In this document: positions 25,836 to 33,666 of the stretch, one piece after another
Layout: every line of letters begins with the position of its first letter
Position numbering within the stretch: position 1 is the first letter of the stretch
Assembly: GCA_020427985.1 (NCBI GenBank)
Contig: JAGQNR010000001.1
Span: 153,784 to 217,783, forward strand
Direction of reading: 5' to 3'
DNA from: Candidatus Saccharimonadota bacterium
Lineage (GTDB): Bacteria; Patescibacteriota; Saccharimonadia; Saccharimonadales; UBA4665
DNA: 64,000 nucleotides
The notes under the pieces: generated by a model
Databases searched by the model: none
Seen by the model: the letters and a program-made list of their open reading frames with translations, nothing else
What the model was told of the DNA's origin: nothing
Made by a program: the position numbers and the translations under genes

Positions 25836-26120
25836 ATGAAACAAGACATTAAACGACGAGCATTACACCGATCTAAGATTCTCCAGGGCCAGCTGAAGGG
25901 TCTAGAGAAAATGATAGAGAATGAAGAATATTGCATGGACATCATCACGCAGTCGTTGGCTATTCAGAAGTCATTAAGCTCTCTTAATAAGCTAATTCTC
26001 GAGAATCACCTCAGGACGCATGTCATAGAAATCTTTGCTTCGTCGAGCGAGGATGAGCAAGAAGCGGCCATTAAAGAGCTGTTGGGCTTATATGAGTTAA
26101 CCAATGTACGGGGCAAGTAA
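25836..26120 (+). CDS. csoR: CsoR/RcnR-family metal-responsive repressor
   Basis: 94-residue all-helical repressor. The family pattern is clear: ILQGQLKGLEKMIENEEYCMDII, then ILENHLRTHVIE. Aligned with the family, the metal ligands are Cys33, His58 and His62; classic copper sensors have Cys-His-Cys, while RcnR has Cys-His-His plus an N-terminal His that is absent here. The operator upstream and the copper genes that follow nevertheless point to copper. First gene of an operon running to about 29.9 kb, presumably self-repressed and released by metal. Confidence 0.92.
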   Translation: MKQDIKRRALHRSKILQGQLKGLEKMIENEEYCMDIITQSLAIQKSLSSLNKLILENHLRTHVIEIFASSSEDEQEAAIKELLGLYELTNVRGK

Positions 26121-26145
26121 TACAAAGCCATAAAGGAGGGTTAAG

Positions 26146-26586
26146 ATGAAGAACGAATCAGTGTTATACGGAATCATAGGACTGCTCACCGGTATTATTC
26201 TAATGGGATTTGTTGCGACATACGCTGTCAACAATAACCATAGTGGCATGATGAATATGATGGGTATGCATGGCAGCACAAACAGTCAAGGCATGATGGA
26301 TGATGAGAGTATGAGCATGGGAGACATGACCGATATGCTTAAAAATAAAACGGGCGATGATTTTGACAAGGCATTCATTGAACAGATGATCATTCATCAT
26401 CAAGGGGCAATTGATATGGCTACCTTAGCGAAAGAGAATGCAAAGCACCAGGAAGTGAAAAATCTTGCCAATGATATTCTTTCGGCGCAGTCCAAGGAGA
26501 TAGATATGATGCAAACATGGCAAACGCAGTGGAATTACAAGACTACTCCAAGCACTGAATCTCATAGCATGATGAATGGTAATTAG
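26146..26586 (+). CDS. Met-rich DUF305 protein
   Basis: 146 residues: N-terminal membrane segment (IIGLLTGIILMGFVATYAV), a Met/His-rich stretch (SGMMNMMGMHG ... SMSMGDMTDM), one DUF305 domain with MIIHHQGAIDMATLA, and a Met/His tail (ESHSMMNGN). The methionines are typical of extracytoplasmic Cu(I) binding. Strong AAGGAGGG site; second gene of the CsoR operon. Confidence 0.9.
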   Translation: MKNESVLYGIIGLLTGIILMGFVATYAVNNNHSGMMNMMGMHGSTNSQGMMDDESMSMGDMTDMLKNKTGDDFDKAFIEQMIIHHQGAIDMATLAKENAKHQEVKNLANDILSAQSKEIDMMQTWQTQWNYKTTPSTESHSMMNGN

Positions 26587-26607
26587 CAGAATACGGAGGT
26601 ATATACG

Positions 26608-26781
26608 ATGAAAACGCACAACACAATATCGATAGTTCTTGTAGTATTGGCTGTTGCGCTGGTGGTGTTTGCACCGACGCTCAATGTGAGTAGAGGTTTT
26701 GGGCTATTGCTGCTCATCTGCCCCCTTATGATGCTCGGTATGATGGCAATGATGGACCACAACAAGGATAATCATAAGTAG
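26608..26781 (+). CDS. membrane microprotein, DUF2933-like
   Basis: 57 residues with two hydrophobic segments, the second reading LLLLICPLMMLGMMAMM and followed by DHNKDNHK. The CPLM element in a hydrophobic helix with a His tail is the DUF2933 pattern, common next to copper ATPases and multicopper proteins. ACGGAGG site before ATG. Likely membrane copper-linked peptide; function unknown. Confidence 0.7.
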   Translation: MKTHNTISIVLVVLAVALVVFAPTLNVSRGFGLLLLICPLMMLGMMAMMDHNKDNHK

Positions 26782-26784
26782 GCG

Positions 26785-26898
26785 ATGAACACTATGAAAG
26801 ACACACACCCGACGTACCAAAGAGTCCTTTACATAGCGTGCTGGATAATCCTCGCAGCGATACTTGTCGTAGCCTTAATTAGACTAATAGGAGGCTGA
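26785..26898 (+). CDS. 37-residue single-span membrane peptide
   Basis: MNTMKDTHPTYQRVLYIACW then a hydrophobic helix ending IRLIGG. It begins three bases after the previous stop and ends one base before the next ATG, so it fits exactly in the operon. Its end contains the AGGAGG site of the next gene. No family known. Confidence 0.5.
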   Translation: MNTMKDTHPTYQRVLYIACWIILAAILVVALIRLIGG

Positions 26899-26899
26899 G

Positions 26900-27094
26900 A
26901 TGAAACATTCAGGTGAATATACAAAAATGAAATATAACGAATGGCTGAGCTCGTTATTTGGGGCTTGCTTGATCGCATTCGCTTTAGGCGTTTGGTTAAA
27001 CAGTATCTTTGACAAGTTTGTGTGGTTAATTTTATTCATCGGCCTCCTGTTGCACTCTTGGGGGATGTATAAAACGTACCAGAGGAATCGATGA
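26900..27094 (+). CDS. 64-residue two-span membrane protein
   Basis: Two hydrophobic helices (SLFGACLIAFALGVWL and FVWLILFIGLLLHSWG) with a basic end (YKTYQRNR). Its stop overlaps the start of the ATPase gene at 27091, implying coupling. Small membrane proteins like this often sit beside CopB-type pumps, but no role is established. Confidence 0.65.
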   Translation: MKHSGEYTKMKYNEWLSSLFGACLIAFALGVWLNSIFDKFVWLILFIGLLLHSWGMYKTYQRNR

Positions 27095-29211
27095 TGGAAC
27101 ATCATCAGCACGGCACTGATCACGCCCAGCATGCTCATATGATGGATGCACAGCCTACGAGCGTTTGGGACAAGTTTAAGACGAGTATGACGATGACAAT
27201 GGGTATGGATCATACCGGATTGGCCGGTCGTGAAATGGCTAAGTTGATGGAAATAGATATTAGAAATAAGTTCTTTTTTGCTCTTCTGCTTTCGATACCG
27301 ATAGTCCTGTACTCGGCGCTTGGCGTAAAAATACTACACGTAAATTTACCGCAGCCAATCCCCGCCAACTGGATTATGCTGATACTCACAACCTTCGTAT
27401 TCTTCTATAGTGGCTGGATATTTCTTTATTCTGCGTACTGGTCGCTGAAAGAAAAAGTTCTGAATATGGCAGTTTTAATTGCTGTCGGTATTTCTGCCGC
27501 CTACTTTGCGAGTGTCTTTTTGACGTTCCAAGGCAGCGAGGAGTCATATTATGAAGCAGCAGCATTACTGATTACATTCGTTTTGTTTGGGCACTGGATG
27601 GAAATGAAATCACGGCGCGGCACCACTAATGCGCTGCAGGCATTATTTGATCTCGTCCCACCGAAAGCCCGGGTATTGAGAGATGGTGCGGAAATGATGA
27701 TCGCCACCAGCGACGTAAAGCTCGGCGATATTGTGGTATTAAAACCGGGCGATAAAGTACCCGTTGATGGTGAAATTACAGAAGGAGAAAGCGCGATTGA
27801 TGAGGCCCTTGTTACGGGTGAGTCATTACCAGTGAGCAAAGGAATTGGTGATGTGGTTATCGGTGGCTCAATTAATCAGTCGGGGACAGTCCGTTTTAAG
27901 GCCACAAAAGTCGGAACCGATACTGCCTTGGCGCAAATCGTGAAGCTCGTCGAGACGGCGCAGAATTCAAAAGCACCTGGACAGCGTATTGCCGATAAGT
28001 TTGCGGGCTATCTTGTAATTTTGGCGGTCTCAGCCGGGTTGCTTACCTTTGCAGCCTGGACACTATTCTCTGGAAACGGGTGGCTGTTTGCTCTAACATT
28101 TGCCATCTCAGCAGTTGTGATCGCTTGTCCCGATGCGCTCGGATTGGCTACGCCGACCGCCGTGGCGGTGGGTACTGGGCTTGGAGCGAAACATAACATT
28201 CTTATCAAAGATGCTTCTACCCTTGAACAGGCTTCGAAGATTCAAGCAATAGTGCTCGATAAAACTGGTACGCTGACCGAAGGAAAGCCCGTGGTGACCG
28301 ATATTATTGTGGCCGAAGGATTTACGAAAACGGAACTCATTGGGTTTGTTGCGGCGGCAGAAAGTGGCTCGAGCCATCCTCTGGCCCAGTCTGTCCTGAA
28401 CGAGGCAACGAAACAGCGAGCAGTAGTGCCTACTGCCACTAAGTTCGGTAACCTAGCTGGGCATGGAGTCGAAGCCGTGGTGAAGGGGCAAACAGTGCTT
28501 GTCGGTACCAGCAAATTGATGCGAGAGCGCAAAGTGTCGACACAGTCGCTGCAAGCAGACATTGAGCAATTGCTCAATGAGGGTAAGACACTCATGATCG
28601 CAGCCGTGAATGGGAAAGTAGCGGGAGTCTTAGCTGCTTCGGATCCAGCCAAAGCAACTGCCAAGCAAGCCATCCACGCAATGAAACAGATGGGGCTGGA
28701 GGTGGCAATGATTACAGGCGATAACCAAAAAACGGCAGACGCGGTAGCAGCACAACTCGGCATCGATAGAGTGTTCGCTGAGGTCCTCCCCGAAGACAAA
28801 GCCAGCTACGTCAAAAAACTGCAAGCAGAGGGCAAATTTACGGCAATGGTCGGAGACGGCGTAAACGATGCGCCCGCGTTAGCGCAGGCTGACATTGGTA
28901 TCGCAATTGGTGCTGGAACAGATGTGGCGATCGAGACGGCGAAGATAGTATTAATGAAATCCGACCCTGCAGATATACTGCGAGCTATTCGCTTAAGCAA
29001 GGCAACGGTTCGGAAGATGAAGCAGAACTTAGCATGGGCCAGTGTGTATAACATACTAGCCATTCCGATAGCTGCTGGCATATTTTATCCGGCGTACGGG
29101 ATATCACTGCGCCCTGAGTTTGCCGCGCTGTTGATGTCGGTATCTTCAATCTTCGTTGCCGTGAATGCGGTGCTCCTCAAGACAGCCGAGAAGGATCTGA
29201 TTGAAGTATAG
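27091..29211 (+). CDS. second P1B-type ATPase, His-rich N-terminus, CPD motif
   Basis: 706-residue metal pump without HMA domains. The N-terminus has His in short runs (EHHQHGTDHAQHAHMM), as in CopB-type pumps. The core has TGES, DKTGT (about 390) and GDGVNDAP. The membrane metal-binding motif is CPD (Cys346-Pro-Asp348) within [13 protein letters not shown], not the CPC of CopA or CPH of CopB. Metal choice is therefore uncertain; context suggests copper. Sixth gene of the CsoR operon. Confidence 0.9.
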   Translation: MMEHHQHGTDHAQHAHMMDAQPTSVWDKFKTSMTMTMGMDHTGLAGREMAKLMEIDIRNKFFFALLLSIPIVLYSALGVKILHVNLPQPIPANWIMLILTTFVFFYSGWIFLYSAYWSLKEKVLNMAVLIAVGISAAYFASVFLTFQGSEESYYEAAALLITFVLFGHWMEMKSRRGTTNALQALFDLVPPKARVLRDGAEMMIATSDVKLGDIVVLKPGDKVPVDGEITEGESAIDEALVTGESLPVSKGIGDVVIGGSINQSGTVRFKATKVGTDTALAQIVKLVETAQNSKAPGQRIADKFAGYLVILAVSAGLLTFAAWTLFSGNGWLFALTFAISAVVIACPDALGLATPTAVAVGTGLGAKHNILIKDASTLEQASKIQAIVLDKTGTLTEGKPVVTDIIVAEGFTKTELIGFVAAAESGSSHPLAQSVLNEATKQRAVVPTATKFGNLAGHGVEAVVKGQTVLVGTSKLMRERKVSTQSLQADIEQLLNEGKTLMIAAVNGKVAGVLAASDPAKATAKQAIHAMKQMGLEVAMITGDNQKTADAVAAQLGIDRVFAEVLPEDKASYVKKLQAEGKFTAMVGDGVNDAPALAQADIGIAIGAGTDVAIETAKIVLMKSDPADILRAIRLSKATVRKMKQNLAWASVYNILAIPIAAGIFYPAYGISLRPEFAALLMSVSSIFVAVNAVLLKTAEKDLIEV

Positions 29212-29247
29212 AATGTATTAAAGTAGTAAAAGTAAGGATATAGAGCC

Positions 29248-29889
29248 ATGGAACCAAAAAAACATCAAAAGTTGAGGAAGTCGATTGTCACTAAAAAAGT
29301 TGCTATTGCCGGTGTGGCGGGGCTACTCATTGGGATGCTCCTGGTTCTCGGTATCCGTTTTGTCACCTATAAGCCTGAAGTAGTCCATTACCACGCAAAC
29401 TTTGCGGTCTATGTTAACGGCGTCAAAGAGCAATTTAAGGCTTTGAAATACTACGAGGAAACGGAGGTTACGGCCTGCACACTAGAGCCGGTGGATTCGC
29501 CTAAAGAGCGAGCTCATATGCATGGAAATGTTAATGACGTCGTGCACGTCGAAGATCATCTCGTTACGTGGAGCCATTTTATGCAGAATTTAGGGTGGAG
29601 TCTTGGCGATGATTACCTGAAAACAGCAGATGCTATCTATCCTGTTAGCGAACAGAAAAAGCTCGTTTTCATTCTGAACGGTAAGCCAGTTGAAAATATT
29701 GCAGACCAAATTATCCAGGACAAGGATAAGTTACTCATTAGTTATGGCACTGCAACCAGTAGTCAGCTTCAAGAGCAGTATAAATCGATTCCGGCTACAG
29801 CAGGCACGTATGACACCTCTAAAGATCCAGCGGGCTGTGGTGCAGGGGGTGAGGTTAAGATGTCCGATCGGATTCGGAATCTATTTTAA
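29248..29889 (+). CDS. membrane-anchored His-rich extracytoplasmic protein
   Basis: 213 residues. A basic N-terminus and one membrane helix (VAGLLIGMLLVLGI) are followed by an outer domain with HYHANFAVYVNG, AHMHGNVNDVVHVEDH and WSHFMQNLGW, so many His and Met, and a later ubiquitin-like strand pattern (KLVFILNGKPVENI). Similar proteins occur in other CPR genomes without a known role. It is the last gene of the CsoR operon, suggesting outer-face copper binding. Two Cys near the end (ATACTLE earlier, AGCGAGG late) could pair. Confidence 0.65.
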   Translation: MEPKKHQKLRKSIVTKKVAIAGVAGLLIGMLLVLGIRFVTYKPEVVHYHANFAVYVNGVKEQFKALKYYEETEVTACTLEPVDSPKERAHMHGNVNDVVHVEDHLVTWSHFMQNLGWSLGDDYLKTADAIYPVSEQKKLVFILNGKPVENIADQIIQDKDKLLISYGTATSSQLQEQYKSIPATAGTYDTSKDPAGCGAGGEVKMSDRIRNLF

Positions 29890-29989
29890 CTTATCTGTTC
29901 TCCTTGCCCAGAAAAAATATGTAACTTCGAAAACCAAAAATTACGTTATTACAGATAGTTATGACGGAAGTAGTACGATGCTAGCAGCT

Positions 29990-30628
29990 CTACTGCTTGT
30001 TGAATATGTTATGTTCCAGCCGACGTAGCTCCTGTATTGTTGATTTTTGCCTGCCAACAGCTGCATTTTTGATTTTATTTATTGCTGTATTCTCCGAGCC
30101 CACGCCTACAGTATCTGCCATCTCTAGAACTCCCTCTGCGTGTCCAATAGCTAGCGTGAGATAGAGTTTATCTACGACTTCTCCCGTATTTGTTTGAATA
30201 TTTTTTAGTTCCGTCAAATCTGCCATTCCTGGAAAAGTAGGATACAAATCATGTCCTTCAATCTCTGGGTAGTCTGCTAGGTTCAAATATGACTCTTTCC
30301 ACTTTTCGAGTAGTGCTATGTAAGCGTTGACATCAGATTTTTGTTGCTGCATATTTTTAAGAGCTATATTTCGTACTTCTTGATTAGCTGCAGAGCGGTA
30401 TGCTGCTTCAGATATAAGGATCCCTTGCTGGCCTTGAACAATCATTTGTTGGGCAAAATTAACGTCGTTGTAACTATGGGCAGACGTATTCTTGGGTTGC
30501 ATCTTTGGCTTCGATGATCTGACCGTGGTTTCCGGTGTGCCACTACCCATAAACTGGTATGCGATGTAACTTCCCGTAACGAGGACGAGCAATACTAAAC
30601 CTATGAAAACTTTAACTCTTATTTTCAT
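29990..30628 (-). CDS. DUF305-like membrane-anchored protein
   Basis: 212 residues: signal anchor (FIGLVLLVLVTGSYIAY), then helices NDVNFAQQMIVQGQQGILISEAAYRS ... YPTFPGMADLTELKNI ... LAIGHAEGVLEMADTVG. The pattern is that of DUF305 but the paired His of the first motif is lost (QGQQG), so it is a divergent relative. Intact paralogue of the frameshifted gene at 17955-18595 and in the same order after a tandem DUF305 gene. Confidence 0.75.
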   Translation of the reverse strand: MKIRVKVFIGLVLLVLVTGSYIAYQFMGSGTPETTVRSSKPKMQPKNTSAHSYNDVNFAQQMIVQGQQGILISEAAYRSAANQEVRNIALKNMQQQKSDVNAYIALLEKWKESYLNLADYPEIEGHDLYPTFPGMADLTELKNIQTNTGEVVDKLYLTLAIGHAEGVLEMADTVGVGSENTAINKIKNAAVGRQKSTIQELRRLEHNIFNKQ

Positions 30629-30632
30629 ACGC

Positions 30633-31283
30633 CTAATACCCCCAGTCTTTCTTCCATTCCTTCATTTGCTGGACCTCATTTGATTGAGTAGTGACTATAG
30701 ATTGAGCTAAATCTTTGACTTCTTGGTGTAATGCGTTATTTGGCCCAGGCAGAGACATGTCTATTGCGTCCTGATGGTGTTTGATCATAAGGTCTATGAA
30801 TGTTGCATCGAACTCATCCCCGGTCTTCGTTTTAAGTTCGTCATTTGCAATTGTCATCATATTCATCATGCCCATTGCGGAATGATCTTGCATATTGGCG
30901 CCACTAGTTGAAGGGTATCCCCATGCTTTCTGCCAGTTTAGCATTTGATCTACCTCAGTTTTTTGAGACGCAATGATTTTTGAGGCAAGAGTCTTTAGCT
31001 CAGCATGCTTGGCATTTGACTGTGCAATCTGAGCCATCTCGATCGCGCCTTCGTGATGTGCAATCATATTTCCAATATAATTTTTATCATACTGCTCATC
31101 AGAAATAGAGCTCCAAATTTTAAAAGTCTCTTCGTCTGTTGGGGTGATACTTGTACTGACTTCTTCTATGTTTGCCGACCCTTGCTGCTTGGGCGCAGAG
31201 CTATTTTTTGGCAGCACAAAATACCACATAACACCTAGGCATATCAACAAGACAGAAACTATAATTCCAAACAATATCTTCAT
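30633..31283 (-). CDS. membrane-anchored tandem DUF305 protein
   Basis: 216 residues: membrane anchor, linker, two DUF305 domains with MIAHHEGAIEMAQIA and MIKHHQDAIDMS, each ending W--WGY. The inter-domain linker is Met-rich (HSAMGMMNMM). Paralogue of 18602-19246. ATG 31283 with AGGAG; a start eight codons upstream is less likely. Overlaps nothing; it follows the cupredoxin gene by 13 bases and precedes the DUF305-like gene by four. Confidence 0.9.
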   Translation of the reverse strand: MKILFGIIVSVLLICLGVMWYFVLPKNSSAPKQQGSANIEEVSTSITPTDEETFKIWSSISDEQYDKNYIGNMIAHHEGAIEMAQIAQSNAKHAELKTLASKIIASQKTEVDQMLNWQKAWGYPSTSGANMQDHSAMGMMNMMTIANDELKTKTGDEFDATFIDLMIKHHQDAIDMSLPGPNNALHQEVKDLAQSIVTTQSNEVQQMKEWKKDWGY

Positions 31284-31296
31284 GGGACTTCTCCTG

Positions 31297-31752
31297 TTAT
31301 TGAACAACTATAAGCCCTGGGTGCACGCCAACATTACCGACATCCGAAGATGCAGTATGGTTGTGATAAGCCCATGTGCCTACTTTATTAAATGTAAAAC
31401 TGAAACTCTCTCCTACTTTGGGCATTTGTCCGCCCTTACTTCTTGCAACATCAAATTCTGGGTAATCTGTATGTTCTGGGTGGGGGTCGGAGGCAACCCA
31501 GAGTGGGGTGTCAGAGTTATTAACGAAAGTGACTGTATCTCCCTTTTGCACTGTTATCTCGCTCGGTTCAAAACCTGTCTGAGTGTACGTCACTATATGG
31601 TGCAATGGCTTCAAATTTGTGCGAGGCTGGTTATCAACTTCTGCAGAATTTGTGGAGCTGGTAATCGCTGCTCTTTGAGAAGACAACACCTTTAGCTGCA
31701 CAAGTACGGCAACCAATAAAACAAATAATGCTGCTATAGCGTACTTCTTCAT
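31297..31752 (-). CDS. cupredoxin-like secreted protein
   Basis: 151 residues with N-terminal signal anchor (AIAALFVLLVAVLVQLKVL) and a cupredoxin fold: YTQTGFEPSEITVQKGDTVTFVNNSD, then WVASDPHPEHT and GTWAYHNHTASS. The His residues could bind copper; the usual Cys ligand of type 1 sites between Tyr and His is missing, so it may be a storage or transfer protein rather than an electron carrier. First gene of the minus-strand operon with two DUF305 genes; GGGGAAT site before ATG. Confidence 0.8.
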   Translation of the reverse strand: MKKYAIAALFVLLVAVLVQLKVLSSQRAAITSSTNSAEVDNQPRTNLKPLHHIVTYTQTGFEPSEITVQKGDTVTFVNNSDTPLWVASDPHPEHTDYPEFDVARSKGGQMPKVGESFSFTFNKVGTWAYHNHTASSDVGNVGVHPGLIVVQ

Positions 31753-31928
31753 ATATATTCCCCGTCTGCGCCTTATGTTTGGCGCTAACAATTAATTGCT
31801 GTGTTTGGATCTGGAGCCTTAGGGTGACAAAATATTTCAGCTGCCATCATAGCCTATGAAAATTTTGGTATTCCGTGCTTTAATTCAGTGCCTGGAATGA
31901 GATATTTCAGAAACTAAGTCACGAAGCA

Positions 31929-32294
31929 CTATAGCCGCATAAGACCGATGCGTATATACATGGGCACTTTATTTTCTGCATTGTAATGAAAGCTATCGAC
32001 ACTCTTAGATTTCAGCGGCAATAACGAGTAACTATCAGATGAAGTTGCTTTTGGTGTTGGCTCTGGTGCTACGTCTTTTTCAATTTCTGGAAGATCCTCC
32101 TCTTCTTTGAGTACAACCGATTGCGGACACGGAGTAGAGCAATCTAAGGAGTGATCTGAGTGGGTTGTGGCTGCCATGGCGAAAGGGGAAATCATTATTA
32201 ATATGTTAAAGCCCAGCAGGAACATTGTAGCCGTAGCTAGAATGCTAAACTTCTTGATAATTGTGGTGGCCATTGTCATAGCATCTAAACGCAT
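31929..32294 (-). CDS. small secreted protein at right edge of copper block
   Basis: 121 residues: signal peptide (MFLLGFNILIMISPFAMA), a short His/Cys patch (THSDHSLDCSTPCPQS), an acidic Glu/Pro linker (EEEDLPEIEKDVAPEPTP) and a basic end. Same plan as the protein at 19795-20196, including FAM at the cleavage site. The ATG at 32294 is favoured because TATAAT lies six bases upstream. Copper link inferred from place and composition. Confidence 0.6.
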   Translation of the reverse strand: MRLDAMTMATTIIKKFSILATATMFLLGFNILIMISPFAMAATTHSDHSLDCSTPCPQSVVLKEEEDLPEIEKDVAPEPTPKATSSDSYSLLPLKSKSVDSFHYNAENKVPMYIRIGLMRL

Positions 32295-32300
32295 TGCTAC

Positions 32301-32306
32301 ATTATA
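32301..32306 (-). promoter_or_regulatory. -10 element, leaderless start of small secreted protein
   Basis: Consensus TATAAT on the minus strand, six bases before the ATG at 32294. Confidence 0.6.
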
Positions 32307-32365
32307 CCCTAATATAGTTGACAGGTTTAGGAGGCCAAATAGAACGTAACCAAACTCTTCGTGAC

Positions 32366-32404
32366 ATAAAACCAAACCACGACAGGGGTCGTGGTTTGGT
32401 TAAA
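32366..32404 (-). terminator. terminator of tRNA-Gln
   Basis: Stem AACCAAACCACGAC / GTCGTGGTTTGGTT around a GGGG loop. On the minus strand it is followed by TTATG, about 20 bases past the tRNA 3' end. Confidence 0.75.
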
Positions 32405-32419
32405 ATAGTTAAAACTAAT

Positions 32420-32437
32420 TTGGCTGGGGATGAGGGA
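32420..32437. other. candidate attachment site (right), tRNA-Gln 3' end
   Basis: TTGGCTGGGGATGAGGGA, the reverse complement of the tRNA 3' end. Direct-orientation near-copy at 17362-17379, 16 of 18 bases alike. The copper block lies exactly between the two. Confidence 0.4.
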
Positions 32438-32494
32438 TTCGAACCCCCGATCACGGGACCAGAACCCGTTGCCTTACCACTTGGCCAATCCCCA
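32421..32494 (-). tRNA. tRNA-Gln (anticodon CTG)
   Basis: 74 bases with encoded CCA. Acceptor arm TGGGGAT pairs with ATCCCCA, with the U1-A72 pair usual in tRNA-Gln. Anticodon stem ACGGG/CCCGT encloses loop TTCTGGT with anticodon CTG (reads CAG). The T arm has GGGTTCGAATCCC. Discriminator G then CCA. Confidence 0.97.
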
Positions 32495-32504
32495 CCAGCT
32501 ATAA

Positions 32505-32534
32505 ATTATAGGAAAGTACCACTTTGAAATTCAA
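32505..32534 (-). promoter_or_regulatory. tRNA-Gln promoter
   Basis: Minus-strand TTGAAT, 18-base spacer, TATAAT, ending 10 bases before the tRNA 5' end. Confidence 0.65.
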
Positions 32535-32580
32535 AATCCAACAAAATCGAGTATAGCATACATTGTATAAGGCTAACAGG

Positions 32581-32829
32581 CTACAGAGATTTTCTTGAGG
32601 GGTTTGCTAGAGTCGCTTTAACTTCAGCGTATTCATCTAGTACACGGGCTCTTGTATAGACATCAAGGCTATCCATTGCAACACAGGCCAAATATTGGCA
32701 ACGTCGTTCGGCTGCTTTTTGCTTTGCCAAAACATCACGCCGACTACCCGGAATAACGATTGAGTCAGGTTGCCTGGTGCCACGAAATAATTTATTAAAC
32801 ATGTAGGTTTTGATTCTAGCAAACATCAT
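32581..32829 (-). CDS. 82-residue hypothetical protein
   Basis: Basic, mostly helical (RRDVLAKQKAAERRCQYLA, RARVLDEYAEVKATLA). No membrane segment or known domain. Weak GAG site before ATG. It follows the ABC transporter genes at 30 bases and may share their transcript. Length and composition make it plausible, but there is no family support. Confidence 0.45.
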   Translation of the reverse strand: MMFARIKTYMFNKLFRGTRQPDSIVIPGSRRDVLAKQKAAERRCQYLACVAMDSLDVYTRARVLDEYAEVKATLANPSRKSL

Positions 32830-32859
32830 CTCGTTTGCAAAATAATTGCAAAAAGCTCG

Positions 32860-33666
32860 CTACTCAATGTCACGATGGCGAAAGCCCGCCACAGCAACGA
32901 GCGTGCCAATAATAAACACTAATATCAGGTATACCATTAGCCCATGGGGCAAGTGGCCTTGTAGCACGGTAAGTGGACTAAAGTAGTGCCAAGGCGAAAA
33001 CTTTGCAGGTACCTCTAGCCAATCAGTAAGGCTGCTAAGGCTGGCGAGGATGTATCCTCCAAAACCAAGCGCAACAGCCGCCACAGTTGCAGCGCGTTTG
33101 GTCATAGCGCTAGCAGCCTGCAATGCAAAAGCAATATAACCAAATGAAAGCGAAAACAGTGCAGTGTATATGGTTGCAAGCGCTAGAGTGCCGGTGGCCA
33201 CATGTAAGTCAAAAAGTGGCGCCAAGCAAAGAAGCAATACGAGCGTAATGCCACTAACAACACAAAACTCTAGCAGCAGCGCCAGTGCCTTGGCAGTGAG
33301 TAAGCGAGTGCGCGAAACAGGCCGCGCCAACAGTAGCTCGAGAGTTCGAGTTTGCTCCTCGCGTCCCAAAATATTGCTGCCACGGGTAATTGCCAAAATA
33401 ACCCATATCATTGACATAGTTGCATAAAGGAGTTGCGAATTAAGAAATTCTAGCGGGTTGCCCACATCGACGGTGCCCGAGCCACCAGTTTTGAGTCCGC
33501 GCAGTTCAGGCGGTAACTGGTTAATAACTTGATTCATCTGGGCGGCTTGGTCACGAATGGAAGGGTAGAGGGCAATAATAGTCACCATCATTACAATGCT
33601 GCCGATTGTCCACCATACTAGCGCAGTGCGCCGACGCTTAAGCTCCCATAAAACAATAGTGTTCAT
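32860..33666 (-). CDS. ABC-2 type transporter permease
   Basis: 268-residue membrane protein with about six helices and the ABC-2 pattern: WWTIGSIVMMVTIIALYPSI at the start, ARPVSRTRLLTAKALALLLEF in the middle. It overlaps the ATPase gene by four bases (ATGA), so the two form one exporter. Substrate unknown; drug, lipid or antibiotic export is possible. Confidence 0.88.
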   Translation of the reverse strand: MNTIVLWELKRRRTALVWWTIGSIVMMVTIIALYPSIRDQAAQMNQVINQLPPELRGLKTGGSGTVDVGNPLEFLNSQLLYATMSMIWVILAITRGSNILGREEQTRTLELLLARPVSRTRLLTAKALALLLEFCVVSGITLVLLLCLAPLFDLHVATGTLALATIYTALFSLSFGYIAFALQAASAMTKRAATVAAVALGFGGYILASLSSLTDWLEVPAKFSPWHYFSPLTVLQGHLPHGLMVYLILVFIIGTLVAVAGFRHRDIE

